Below are positions 13,148 to 20,745 of a stretch of 21,047 nucleotides of DNA, one piece after another. The stretch's first letter is position 1; every line of letters starts with the position of its first letter. A program made the translations under genes and the position numbers. The DNA comes from an uncultured Oscillospiraceae bacterium (GTDB lineage Bacteria; Bacillota; Clostridia; Oscillospirales; Oscillospiraceae): the NCBI GenBank assembly GCA_934621665.1, contig CAKTUT010000007.1, positions 1 to 21,047 on the forward strand. Reading direction: 5' to 3'. Under the pieces are notes generated by a model. It was not told the DNA's origin. It made no database searches and saw only the letters and a list, made by a program, of their open reading frames with translations.

Positions 13148-14419
13148 TTATTTTGCGGCGCTGCCTTTGATCTCATCCCAATAGCGCTTTGCCGCCTGTT
13201 CGGTTTTGTTGTCGCCGTACTGGTAGTATTTCCGGTCGCGGATGGCGTCCGGAAGATACTGCTGCCGCACCCAGTGGTGCGAATAGCTGTGCGGATAGAG
13301 ATAGCCCTGCTCGCGCTCAAAGCCGGTGCCGTCGGCGTGGACATTTTGCAGCTCCCGCGGCACAGGACCGGTTCTTCCGGCCTTGACGTCGGCAATGGCC
13401 GCGTCGATGGCAAGACAGCCGGAGTTGGATTTCGGCGCGGTGGCAAGCAGAATCACCGCGTCGGCCAGCGGCAGACGCGCCTCCGGCATGCCGAGCTGAA
13501 GCGCGCTGTCTACGCACGCTTTGACAATCGGGATGGCCTGTGGATAGGCAAGACCGATGTCCTCGCACACCGAGCAGAGAATCCGGCGGCACGCGGCCGG
13601 CAGGTCGCCCGCCTCCAGAAACCGCGCCAGATAGTGAAGCGCCGCATCCGGGTCAGAGCCGCGGATGGATTTCATCAGCGCCGACAGATCGTCATAGTGC
13701 TCGTCACCGCCGCGGTCATAGCGCATGGCTGCGCGCTGCGACAGCGCCGTTGCGTCGTCCAGCGTCAGATGAATCTGCGTCTCGTCGCGCCGCCCGGCCG
13801 AGAAGAGCAGTTCCATCGCGTTCATCGCCTTGCGGATATCGCCGCCGCAGGCTGCGGCGATATGCTCATATGTGCCGGGTTCTACGTCGGCGGTCAAACC
13901 GACCTGCTTTTCCAGATATGCGCTTGCGCGCCGGATGGCCTGCATTGCGCCCTCGGGCGAAATGGGCTTGAATTCAAACACGGTGCTCCGGGACAAAATC
14001 GCGTTGTAGACATAGAAATACGGATTTTCCGTGGTGGACGCAATCAGCGTGATTTTTCCGTTTTCAATGTATTCCAGCAGCGTCTGCTGCTGCTTTTTAT
14101 TAAAATACTGAATCTCGTCGAGATAGAGCAGCACGCCGTCAGGCGCAAGAAAGGTGTCAAGCTGTGCATAGATCTCGCGGATATCGGCAGACGAGGCCGT
14201 GGTGGCGTTGAGCTTGCAGAGCTTGCGGTGCGTCTGGGCGGCAATGATGTTGGCGACGGTTGTTTTTCCTGTGCCGGACGGGCCGTAGAAGATCATGTTC
14301 GGCACGCTGCCGGAGGCCAGGATCCGGCGCAAAAGGCCGTCGGGCGCGAGAATATGCTCCTGCCCGCATACTTCATCCAGCGTTTTTGGGCGGAGAACGT
14401 CCGCCAGCGGCTGATACAT
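13148..14419 (-). CDS. rarA: Replication-associated recombination protein A (RarA/MgsA AAA+ ATPase)
   Basis: RarA acts at stalled replication forks and is related to clamp-loader ATPases. The 423-residue protein has Walker A GPSGTGKT at 46-53, Walker B LLYLDEIQYF from residue 97, a sensor-1-like ASTTENP at 127-133, and an arginine-finger region ILSRS near R144. The C-terminal half carries the tetramerisation and lid regions typical of the family (LARFLEAGDLP, LADAVILLATAPKSN, YLYPHSYSHHWVRQQYLP). ATG 14419 is chosen because GGAG lies at 14429-14432, 9 nt upstream; an in-frame GTG at 14437 would give six more residues. It is divergent from nth, with its own promoter at 14467-14495, and probably cotranscribed with DUF951. 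Confidence 0.94.
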   Translation of the reverse strand: MYQPLADVLRPKTLDEVCGQEHILAPDGLLRRILASGSVPNMIFYGPSGTGKTTVANIIAAQTHRKLCKLNATTASSADIREIYAQLDTFLAPDGVLLYLDEIQYFNKKQQQTLLEYIENGKITLIASTTENPYFYVYNAILSRSTVFEFKPISPEGAMQAIRRASAYLEKQVGLTADVEPGTYEHIAAACGGDIRKAMNAMELLFSAGRRDETQIHLTLDDATALSQRAAMRYDRGGDEHYDDLSALMKSIRGSDPDAALHYLARFLEAGDLPAACRRILCSVCEDIGLAYPQAIPIVKACVDSALQLGMPEARLPLADAVILLATAPKSNSGCLAIDAAIADVKAGRTGPVPRELQNVHADGTGFEREQGYLYPHSYSHHWVRQQYLPDAIRDRKYYQYGDNKTEQAAKRYWDEIKGSAAK

Positions 14420-14466
14420 ATTGCCTCGCTCCTTCACCTTGCGTATTGCTTTAAAATGCAGTTTCC

Positions 14467-14495
14467 ATTATACGCAATATGACGCGCAAATACAA
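14467..14495 (-). promoter_or_regulatory. rarA promoter
   Basis: On the - strand TTGTAT (14495-14490) and a perfect TATAAT (14472-14467) are 17 nt apart. The rarA start is 47 nt beyond the -10. It lies back-to-back with the nth promoter. Confidence 0.7.
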
Positions 14496-14535
14496 GCACT
14501 CGCGGTTGTTTTGCTTCCCTTTTCGGCGCGCAGTG

Positions 14536-14544
14536 TGGTATACT
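14536..14544 (+). promoter_or_regulatory. nth promoter (extended -10)
   Basis: TATACT at 14539-14544 is preceded by TG at 14536-14537, an extended -10. No good -35 is seen at 17 nt. The start codon at 14579 lies 34 nt beyond the -10, with an AGGGG ribosome site at 14566-14570. Confidence 0.55.
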
Positions 14545-14578
14545 GTAGAAAAATGCGAAGAGAACAGGGGATGGGAAT

Positions 14579-15214
14579 ATGGAAACGAACGAACGCGTCA
14601 GCGGGATTCTGACGGCGCTGAAACAGGCGTATCCCGACGCGCTGTGCGCGCTGCAATACAAAAAGGACTATGAGCTGATGATCGCTGTGCGCCTTTCGGC
14701 GCAGTGTACCGACGCGCGCGTCAATCAGATTACGCCGGCGCTTTTTGCGCGCTATCCCACGCTTGACGCGATGGCGGATGCGGACGTATCCGAGGTGGAA
14801 GCGTATGTGCGCTCGTGCGGCTTTTACCGCAATAAGGCGCGTGACATTGTTCTTGCATGCCAGATGCTGCGTGAGCGCTTCGGTGGAAAAGTGCCGGGGA
14901 CGATGGACGAGCTTCTCAGCCTGCCGGGCGTGGGCCGCAAGACGGCAAATCTTCTGCTTGGCGATATTTATAACGTGCCGGGCTCGGTGGTGTGCGATAC
15001 GCACTGTATCCGCATATCCAATAAGCTCGGCCTTGCGCAAGGAAAAGAGCCGGAAAAGGTGGAAAAGCAGCTGCGCGCGATTTTGCCGCCGGAGGAGTCG
15101 TCCGACTTCTGCCACCGGCTGGTGCTGCATGGGCGCGCGGTGTGTACGGCCAGAAACCCGGCATGTGAAAAATGCACGCTTCGGCCATTCTGCAAGAGCT
15201 ATACCGGAGAATAG
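14579..15214 (+). CDS. nth: Endonuclease III (DNA glycosylase/AP lyase)
   Basis: Nth removes oxidised pyrimidines from DNA and nicks the abasic site in base-excision repair. The 211-residue protein is of normal family length. The helix-hairpin-helix is LPGVGRKTA at 115-123 with catalytic lysine K121, and the catalytic aspartate is D140 in VVCDTHCIRISN. The C-terminal iron-sulphur cluster uses C189-X6-C196-X2-C199-X5-C205, the exact family spacing. One family motif reads RLSAQCTD where LLSAQATD is more usual. ATG 14579 has AGGGG 8 nt upstream. Only 11 nt separate its stop from the GH2 gene, so this repair gene seems to head an operon with two glycosidases, an unexpected pairing. Confidence 0.96.
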   Translation: METNERVSGILTALKQAYPDALCALQYKKDYELMIAVRLSAQCTDARVNQITPALFARYPTLDAMADADVSEVEAYVRSCGFYRNKARDIVLACQMLRERFGGKVPGTMDELLSLPGVGRKTANLLLGDIYNVPGSVVCDTHCIRISNKLGLAQGKEPEKVEKQLRAILPPEESSDFCHRLVLHGRAVCTARNPACEKCTLRPFCKSYTGE

Positions 15215-15225
15215 GAGGGACGCAG

Positions 15226-17592
15226 ATGCAGAGTTTATGTGATAACTGGGAATTCACCGAGCAGTGGTCAGAGACATTTCTGCGCGGCGAGGATGCAGCA
15301 GAACCGGTGCGTCTGCCGCATTCGCCGCGGCAGATTCCGCTTCATTATGCGTCGCCGGCGGACTATGAGATGGTATGCGGCTACCGCCGGACACTGTATG
15401 TGCCGATGGCGGCAAAGGGCAAACGACTGTTTTTGCAATTTGACGGCGCGGCGCATATCACGGATGTTTATGTAAACCAAAAACTCGCGGGGACGCATCG
15501 CTGCGGCTATACGTCATTTCGTGTTGAGATCACGGATTATGTGAACTTCGACGCGGAAAATCAGATTGCCGTCCGGTTGGACAGCACGGAAAACGGCGCA
15601 ATTCCGCCGTTTGGCTTTGTAATCGACTATCTGACCTATGGCGGGCTTTACCGTGAGGCGTGGCTGGATGTGCGCCCGCGGCGGTATGTGGAGGATGTGT
15701 TTGTCACAACGCCGGATCTGACCCATGCGCACCTGCAGATTACGCGCACTGGCAATACCGGCGCGTGCCGCGTACGGATTTTGGACGAGAGCGGCGTATG
15801 CGCGGCGGAAACGGTGACCGCTGGAGCGGAGGCATTGCTGGAGGTGTCAGGGGCGAAGCCATGGACGCTGGATGCGCCTGTGCGCTATACGTGCGAGGTG
15901 TCGCTTCTGGACGATGGCGGCGCAGCCATAGATACTACGAGCGTGCGGTTTGGCTTCCGCACGGCACAGTTCCGCGCCGACGGCTTTCATCTCAACGGTG
16001 AAAAGACATTTTTGCGCGGACTCAACCGCCACCAGAGCTATCCGTGGATTGGCTATGCCGCGCCGGAGCAGTTACAGCGGCAGGACGCGCGGATTTTAAA
16101 ATATGAGCTTTCGTGCAATGCTGTGCGCACGTCGCACTATCCGCAGAGCCAATCCTTTATTGACGAATGTGACCGCATCGGTCTGCTGGTTTTTACGGAA
16201 ATCCCCGGCTGGCAGCATATCGGCGACGCGTCGTGGAAGAAGCAGGCAGTAGAAAACACGCGTGAGATGGTGATGCAGTACCGCAATCATCCGAGCGTCA
16301 TTTTGTGGGGCGTTCGGATTAACGAGAGTCTGGATGACGATGCTTTTTACCGGCAGACAAACGCGGCGGCGCACGAACTTGACCACTCGCGCGCGACCTC
16401 GGGCGTGCGGTATCTGGAAAAGAGTCATTTGCTCGAGGACGTGTACGCCTATAACGATTTTTCGCACAGCGGGGTAAATCCTGGCGCAAAGAAAAAGCGC
16501 AGCGTGATGCGCGAAAAAACTCGCGCGCTGCTCATCTCCGAGCACAACGGCCATATGTTCCCTACAAAGTCGTATGATCCGTGGGCAAAGCGGCAGGAGC
16601 ACGCACTGCGCCATGCGCGCGTTTTGGAGGCGGCCATGGCATCCGGTGAGCATGCCGGGTGCTTTGGATGGTGTATGTTTGACTATCCCACGCACAAGGA
16701 CTTTGGCTCGGGTGACCGCGTGTGCGATCACGGTGTGATGGATACGTTCCGCAATCCAAAGCTTGCCGCGTCGCTTTACGCCGCGCAGGGAGAAAGCCAG
16801 CCAGTGCTGGACGTCGGCTCGTCGATGGACATCGGCGACTATCCGGCGGGACAGCTTGGAAGCGTGTATGTGTTTACAAACGCCGAAACGGTGGAGCTTT
16901 ACAAGAACGACCAGTACGTCACAACGCTCTCGCCGGATGCGTCATCCGCGCTGCCGCATCCGCCGATGTGTGTTTCCGACACCATCGGATGCCTGCTGCA
17001 AACGCAGGAGGGATTTGATGAGAAAAAGGCGGCGGTTCTGCGCAAATGCCTCCTTTCGGCAGAAAAATACGGTCTTGCCGGGATGCCGCTTGGCGACAAG
17101 CTGCAAATGGGGCTTGCCATGCTGCGCTATCACATGACGTTTGACGATGGCGTGGCGCTCTATGGAAAGTACGTCAGCAACTGGGGCGGTGAGGCCACGC
17201 GCTGGCGCTTTGAGGCAAAGCGCGGCGGAAAAACGGTAGCCTCCGTCACGCGCGCGCCGGGCAGTTGTCTGCATCTGGAGGTCAGGCCGAGCCACACGGA
17301 GCTTTGCGAGGGCGCGAGCTATGACATGGCGTCGGTTCGCATCCGGGTTCTGGATGAATACGGCAATCCCGCGCCGTATGCGCAGCTGCCGGTGCGTTTT
17401 ACACTGACCGGTGCGGCGGCGCTTGCCTGTCCAGAGACTGTCTGCGCCGAGGGCGGTATGTGCGGCGCATATGTCCGTACAACCGGCAGGAATGGCACGG
17501 CGCAGCTGATTATTGAGACCGACCAGACCGAGCCGGTAACGGTAGCGTTTACGATCACAGCGGCGCGCAGGGAGGAATTGTCATGGAACTGA
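15226..17592 (+). CDS. Glycoside hydrolase family 2 beta-glycosidase (beta-galactosidase-like)
   Basis: This 788-residue enzyme has the GH2 layout: an N-terminal sugar-binding sandwich (about 1-170), an Ig-like domain, a TIM barrel (about 270-520), and a C-terminal extension with Ig-like sequence (near 680-788). The proposed acid/base is E367 in WGVRINES and the nucleophile is E439 in LLISEHNGHM. GLNRHQSYPWIGYA and RTSHYPQSQSFIDECDRIG also fit the family. No signal peptide is present, so it is cytoplasmic. ATG 15226 has AGGAGG 7 nt upstream and replaces an earlier in-frame ATG (15172) that lies inside nth. The gene overlaps the next by 10 nt. Galactosidase, glucuronidase or other specificity cannot be settled by reading. 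Confidence 0.88.
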   Translation: MQSLCDNWEFTEQWSETFLRGEDAAEPVRLPHSPRQIPLHYASPADYEMVCGYRRTLYVPMAAKGKRLFLQFDGAAHITDVYVNQKLAGTHRCGYTSFRVEITDYVNFDAENQIAVRLDSTENGAIPPFGFVIDYLTYGGLYREAWLDVRPRRYVEDVFVTTPDLTHAHLQITRTGNTGACRVRILDESGVCAAETVTAGAEALLEVSGAKPWTLDAPVRYTCEVSLLDDGGAAIDTTSVRFGFRTAQFRADGFHLNGEKTFLRGLNRHQSYPWIGYAAPEQLQRQDARILKYELSCNAVRTSHYPQSQSFIDECDRIGLLVFTEIPGWQHIGDASWKKQAVENTREMVMQYRNHPSVILWGVRINESLDDDAFYRQTNAAAHELDHSRATSGVRYLEKSHLLEDVYAYNDFSHSGVNPGAKKKRSVMREKTRALLISEHNGHMFPTKSYDPWAKRQEHALRHARVLEAAMASGEHAGCFGWCMFDYPTHKDFGSGDRVCDHGVMDTFRNPKLAASLYAAQGESQPVLDVGSSMDIGDYPAGQLGSVYVFTNAETVELYKNDQYVTTLSPDASSALPHPPMCVSDTIGCLLQTQEGFDEKKAAVLRKCLLSAEKYGLAGMPLGDKLQMGLAMLRYHMTFDDGVALYGKYVSNWGGEATRWRFEAKRGGKTVASVTRAPGSCLHLEVRPSHTELCEGASYDMASVRIRVLDEYGNPAPYAQLPVRFTLTGAAALACPETVCAEGGMCGAYVRTTGRNGTAQLIIETDQTEPVTVAFTITAARREELSWN

Positions 17593-19169
17593 ATTTTTCG
17601 GTTGCGCTTGCGTTGAACGATGGACCGTATGCCGCAGTGGGAAAGCAGGCGCTGGAATGTGGGGAGAACCATGTGTGTCTAACGCTTCCGGAGGGAGCAA
17701 TGCAATCCGTTACGGCAGAGCTGCCGCTTTCTATCGCGGATGGCGAGAAAATCTTCATGAACGGCTATCAGACGTGGACATACTGCCCGGAATACGACGC
17801 CAAAAGCCACATCCGCGGGTTGCATGGGCTGCCAAAGATGCTGATCCGCCACTATTCGCTTGACCGCTACGGTGACTATAACTTTGCCGATTATCCAAAC
17901 CGGCGCGGCGTGACACACGGCGTGAGCTATTGCTATTTCCGCCTTGGTGAGCGCTATCGGCTGTTTGCGTCGCTGGACGAAACGCCGGGCTATACGCTGT
18001 TTCAATATGACGCGAAAAGGGAAAAGCTGCTGCTGGTGCGCGATTGTGAGGGCGTGCGCTGTGCAGGCGACTTTCACGTGTTTGACCTGTTCTATGCCGA
18101 GGGCAGTGAGGACGAGGTATTTGACGCTTGGTTTCGTGCGCTGAATGTCCATCCGCGCACAATGAAAAAGCTGGCCGGGTATTCCAGCTGGTATAACCGC
18201 TATGACAAAATCGACCAGACGGCGATTTTATCGGATTTGTCAGGCTGTAAGACGCTGTTTCGCCCCGGTGATCTGTTCCAGATTGATGACGGTTGGGAAC
18301 AGGCGGTCGGCGACTGGGAGGCGGACACAGCAAAATTCCCGAGCGGCATGAAAGCTATGGCCGATGCGGCACATGCGGCGGGCTTTCTGGCGGGGTTGTG
18401 GCTTGCGCCGTTCGGCTGTCAGGAGACCTCGCGTGTGTTCCGCGAGCACCCGGATTGGATGCTCCAAAAGGATGGCAAGCCGTATCGAAGCGGCTGCAAC
18501 TGGGGCGGATTTTATTCGCTGGATATCGACAACCCGGAGGCGGTGCGATATTTGAAACGCGTATTTGACCGCGTGCTGAACGAGTGGGGGTTTGATCTTG
18601 TCAAGCTGGACTTTCTCTATGGAGTCGCGCCGTTTGGAACGGAAACGGAGTCGCGCGCGGCCAGAATGCAGCGCGCCATGGCGCTGTTGCGGCGCGTGTG
18701 CGGCGAGAAGCTGATTTTGGGCTGCGGCGTGCCGCTGATGCCGTCGTTCGGTGTGGTCGATTACTGCCGCATCGGCTGCGATGTGTCGCTGGACTGGGAT
18801 GATAAGTTCTATATGCGATGGATTCACCGCGAGCGCGTGTCCACAAGACAGGCCATCGGCAACACCATCTTCCGCCGGCAGCTAAACGGCCGCGCCTTTG
18901 GCAGCGACCCTGACGTGTTTTTCCTGCGAACGGAAAACTGTAAGCTTACGGATGTGCAGAAAGCGGCGCTGGCCGAGGCGGGCGCGCTGTTTTCGGGAAT
19001 CCTGCTGACGTCGGACAACCCGGCTGATTATACGCCGGAGATGCGTGCGCACTATCAGGAAATCCTGTATCTACGCGACGCAGAGCAGGTTCAGGTGGAT
19101 GCGGACAACGGCTTGAAAATCGTCTATACGCTGGACAGCAAACGCCATGCGGTTGTAATTCCCAAATAA
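17583..19169 (+). CDS. GH36-type alpha-galactosidase
   Basis: This 528-residue enzyme should hydrolyse terminal alpha-galactose. The TIM barrel holds the clan GH-D catalytic pair: nucleophile D343 in LVKLDFLYG and acid/base D400 in CRIGCDVS. FQIDDGWEQAVGDWE and AGLWLAPFGCQ are also family hallmarks. It is shorter than the usual GH36 enzymes of about 700 residues, mainly through a reduced N-terminal beta-domain (MNGYQTWTY near residue 60 is retained). It has no signal peptide. ATG 17583 has GGAGGA 7 nt upstream and overlaps the GH2 gene by 10 nt, so the two glycosidases are probably made together to trim the same galactose-containing oligosaccharide. A shared terminator follows. Confidence 0.88.
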   Translation: MELNFSVALALNDGPYAAVGKQALECGENHVCLTLPEGAMQSVTAELPLSIADGEKIFMNGYQTWTYCPEYDAKSHIRGLHGLPKMLIRHYSLDRYGDYNFADYPNRRGVTHGVSYCYFRLGERYRLFASLDETPGYTLFQYDAKREKLLLVRDCEGVRCAGDFHVFDLFYAEGSEDEVFDAWFRALNVHPRTMKKLAGYSSWYNRYDKIDQTAILSDLSGCKTLFRPGDLFQIDDGWEQAVGDWEADTAKFPSGMKAMADAAHAAGFLAGLWLAPFGCQETSRVFREHPDWMLQKDGKPYRSGCNWGGFYSLDIDNPEAVRYLKRVFDRVLNEWGFDLVKLDFLYGVAPFGTETESRAARMQRAMALLRRVCGEKLILGCGVPLMPSFGVVDYCRIGCDVSLDWDDKFYMRWIHRERVSTRQAIGNTIFRRQLNGRAFGSDPDVFFLRTENCKLTDVQKAALAEAGALFSGILLTSDNPADYTPEMRAHYQEILYLRDAEQVQVDADNGLKIVYTLDSKRHAVVIPK

Positions 19170-19170
19170 G

Positions 19171-19199
19171 AAAAATGCCCGCGGCAAAGCCGCGGGCAT
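19171..19199. terminator. Shared bidirectional terminator
   Basis: A perfect 11-bp stem (19175-19185 with 19189-19199, AAA loop) lies between the convergent GH36 and epimerase genes. On the - strand it is followed by TTTTT (19175-19171), so it best serves the epimerase gene. On the + strand the tail (CCTGTTTG) is weaker. Confidence 0.75.
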
Positions 19200-19209
19200 C
19201 CTGTTTGAT

Positions 19210-20115
19210 TTAGTCGAAGCGCGGGATAACGCCGTCCAGCTGGGGCGTGCAGGTGTTGGGACAGCGCGCGTCTTCATAGTAGCAACGCAGATTGTCGCGC
19301 GCCATGGGGATAGCAAGCGCGGCAGACTCCATGGCAACATTTTCCAGCGAGTACCAGCCATCATAGCCGATCTGGTTGAGAATGCGCATGACGGCCATGT
19401 AATTAACTGCGCCGTGTCCGACAATTGTATCGCGCAGATAGTCACCGCGGCGCGTGAGGTACCAGCCGCGCCCCGGCGCGGCGGAAGCACCGGATTTTTT
19501 CAGATAGTCCTTGCAGTGCACGTGCACGATATGATTGGAAAATGCGCCGATAAAGTCCTCAGGGGTTTCATCGACAAAGAAAACATTGCCCACATCCGCC
19601 ACCAGACCAAACGGAACGCCGTCGAGCGCTTCTATCAGGCGCGATACGCCGGACACACCGTTAAAGTAAACGCCCTGGTCCTCATAGACGCACAGCACGC
19701 CACGGTCGGCAGCGTAGACGCACAGTTCACGCAGCATCGGCACGACTTCGCGCAGCGCCTGGATAAACGACGGCTCGCCCGCGCGCGGATGCGTCAGCTG
19801 CGGATGGATGGTGTGGTGAAACAGCGGCGAGCCCATGGCGGCGGCCATGTCGATGCGCTGCTTCATTTGCGCAAACGCCGCGCTGCTGCCTGCGCCAAGC
19901 AGCTCACAGTTGGTGGAGAAGCAGCTGATTTCCATACCAAGGTCGCGGACATGGCTTCCGAGTGCACACGCCTGTGAAACCGTATCCAGATCGACGTTTG
20001 GAAATGGCTCTACCGCGCCGAAGCCGTCTGCAGCTACCGCGTCAACAACCTGCCGGGTGCTTTTGCCGGCGTCATACATTGCTCTGTAGCTGCACAGAAA
20101 AGCGCTGAGTTTCAT
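19210..20115 (-). CDS. Sugar phosphate isomerase/epimerase (xylose isomerase-like TIM barrel)
   Basis: This 301-residue cytoplasmic protein belongs to the AP endonuclease 2/xylose isomerase-like family, whose members isomerise or epimerise sugars and inositol derivatives. Likely metal ligands are E145 (LCVYEDQG), D174 (LVADVGN), H200 (HIVHVHCKD) and E258 (WYSLENV). The start ATG 20115 has GGGAGGA 8 nt upstream and opens MKLSAFLCSYRAMYD; a longer in-frame start at 20130 precedes this site. Its own promoter is at 20151-20179. Convergent with GH36 and close to several glycosidases, it may channel a released sugar into metabolism. The exact substrate is unknown, and neighbouring position is the only link to the glycosidases. 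Confidence 0.87.
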   Translation of the reverse strand: MKLSAFLCSYRAMYDAGKSTRQVVDAVAADGFGAVEPFPNVDLDTVSQACALGSHVRDLGMEISCFSTNCELLGAGSSAAFAQMKQRIDMAAAMGSPLFHHTIHPQLTHPRAGEPSFIQALREVVPMLRELCVYAADRGVLCVYEDQGVYFNGVSGVSRLIEALDGVPFGLVADVGNVFFVDETPEDFIGAFSNHIVHVHCKDYLKKSGASAAPGRGWYLTRRGDYLRDTIVGHGAVNYMAVMRILNQIGYDGWYSLENVAMESAALAIPMARDNLRCYYEDARCPNTCTPQLDGVIPRFD

Positions 20116-20150
20116 GCTGAATCCTCCCACTGTGATGTATTCTTACAGAG

Positions 20151-20179
20151 ATTGTAGCAAATCATGCGGGGTAAATCAA
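20151..20179 (-). promoter_or_regulatory. Promoter of the epimerase gene
   Basis: On the - strand TTGATT (20179-20174) and TACAAT (20156-20151) are 17 nt apart. Only 10 nt separate its -35 from that of the divergent DUF134 gene. Confidence 0.65.
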
Positions 20180-20189
20180 CACCATTTGC

Positions 20190-20218
20190 TTGACACGATA
20201 GAAAAAGCACGATATAAT
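20190..20218 (+). promoter_or_regulatory. Consensus sigma-A promoter of the DUF134 gene
   Basis: TTGACA (20190-20195), a 17-nt spacer and TATAAT (20213-20218) form a perfect consensus promoter, the strongest in the window. Such strength suggests a repressor is needed; a palindrome overlaps its -10 end. Confidence 0.88.
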
Positions 20219-20231
20219 CGGCATATGTCGA
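20218..20231. promoter_or_regulatory. Operator candidate at the DUF134 promoter
   Basis: The 14-bp sequence TCGGCATATGTCGA is a palindrome with one mismatched pair. It begins at the last base of the -10 and covers the expected transcription start. The DUF134 protein has a helix-turn-helix, so autoregulation is possible. This is a motif reading only. Confidence 0.4.
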
Positions 20232-20246
20232 AATGGAGGAGTACCT

Positions 20247-20636
20247 ATGCCAAGACCGCAGCGAAAGCGCAGAATCTGCCGCGAACCGGCATACTATGGC
20301 TTTTCGCCGGACGATCCAACCGGCGAAAGCGAGATTACCATGTCGGTGGATGAATTTGAAGTCGTCCGGCTGGTGGATCTGGAAAAGCGAACGCATGAGC
20401 AGTGTGCGCGCCAAATGGACATCTCCCGTACAACCGTGACAGAGATTTACGAGAGCGCGCGGGAAAAAATCGCGGCAGCACTTGTAGAGGGGCGGCGGCT
20501 GGTTATTGCCGGCGGAAGCTACCGGCTGTGTGAGGGCGGCGGTGTCTGCGGCAATCCAAACTGCCACTGCGCCGAAAATGGAACGCATGAGGGCTGCTCG
20601 TGCGGCTGTGGCTGCGGCTGCGGTTCGAAAAAATAG
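20247..20636 (+). CDS. DUF134 family DNA-binding protein with a cysteine-rich tail
   Basis: This 129-residue protein begins MPRPQRKRRIC, the usual DUF134 opening. Its middle (VDEFEVVRLVDLEKRTHEQC then ARQMDISRTTVTEIYESARE) is a sigma-70 region 4-like helix-turn-helix at about 34-75. The tail from residue 95 contains nine cysteines (95, 101, 106, 108, 117, 119, 121, 123, 125), ending in alternating Cys-Gly, which suggests metal or iron-sulphur binding. ATG 20247 has GGAGGA 6 nt upstream and a perfect consensus promoter. It is probably a small metal- or redox-responsive regulator; its targets are unknown. It is divergent from the epimerase gene and followed by a terminator. Confidence 0.88.
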   Translation: MPRPQRKRRICREPAYYGFSPDDPTGESEITMSVDEFEVVRLVDLEKRTHEQCARQMDISRTTVTEIYESAREKIAAALVEGRRLVIAGGSYRLCEGGGVCGNPNCHCAENGTHEGCSCGCGCGCGSKK

Positions 20637-20648
20637 ACTGTAAATGCG

Positions 20649-20675
20649 ATACCGGCATGCTGTGCCGGTATTTTT
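20649..20675 (+). terminator. Terminator after the DUF134 gene
   Basis: A perfect 9-bp stem (20649-20657 with 20663-20671), a 5-nt loop and a T-run (20671-20675) lie 13 nt after the stop codon. Confidence 0.85.
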
Positions 20676-20677
20676 GC

Positions 20678-20705
20678 ACCCTTTTTGCCTCAAATGCATA
20701 GATTA
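20678..20705 (+). promoter_or_regulatory. Candidate sporulation promoter (sigma-K, possibly sigma-E)
   Basis: CATAGATTA at 20697-20705 matches the sigma-K -10 pattern CATANNNTA exactly, and AC at 20678-20679 stands 17 nt upstream, fitting the AC-N16/17-CATANNNTA form. The -10 also differs from the sigma-E form CATACANT at one base. It lies 41 nt before a collagen-like gene of spore-surface type, and no good sigma-A promoter is visible. Confidence 0.5.
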
Positions 20706-20745
20706 CAGGGAGACGTGTGTCTCAATTTCTTGCATGGAGGCAATT

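Noticed and set aside
13109..14482. 457-codon open frame on the + strand
   Set aside because: It is antisense to rarA, which has complete AAA+ motifs; no start signal or family features.
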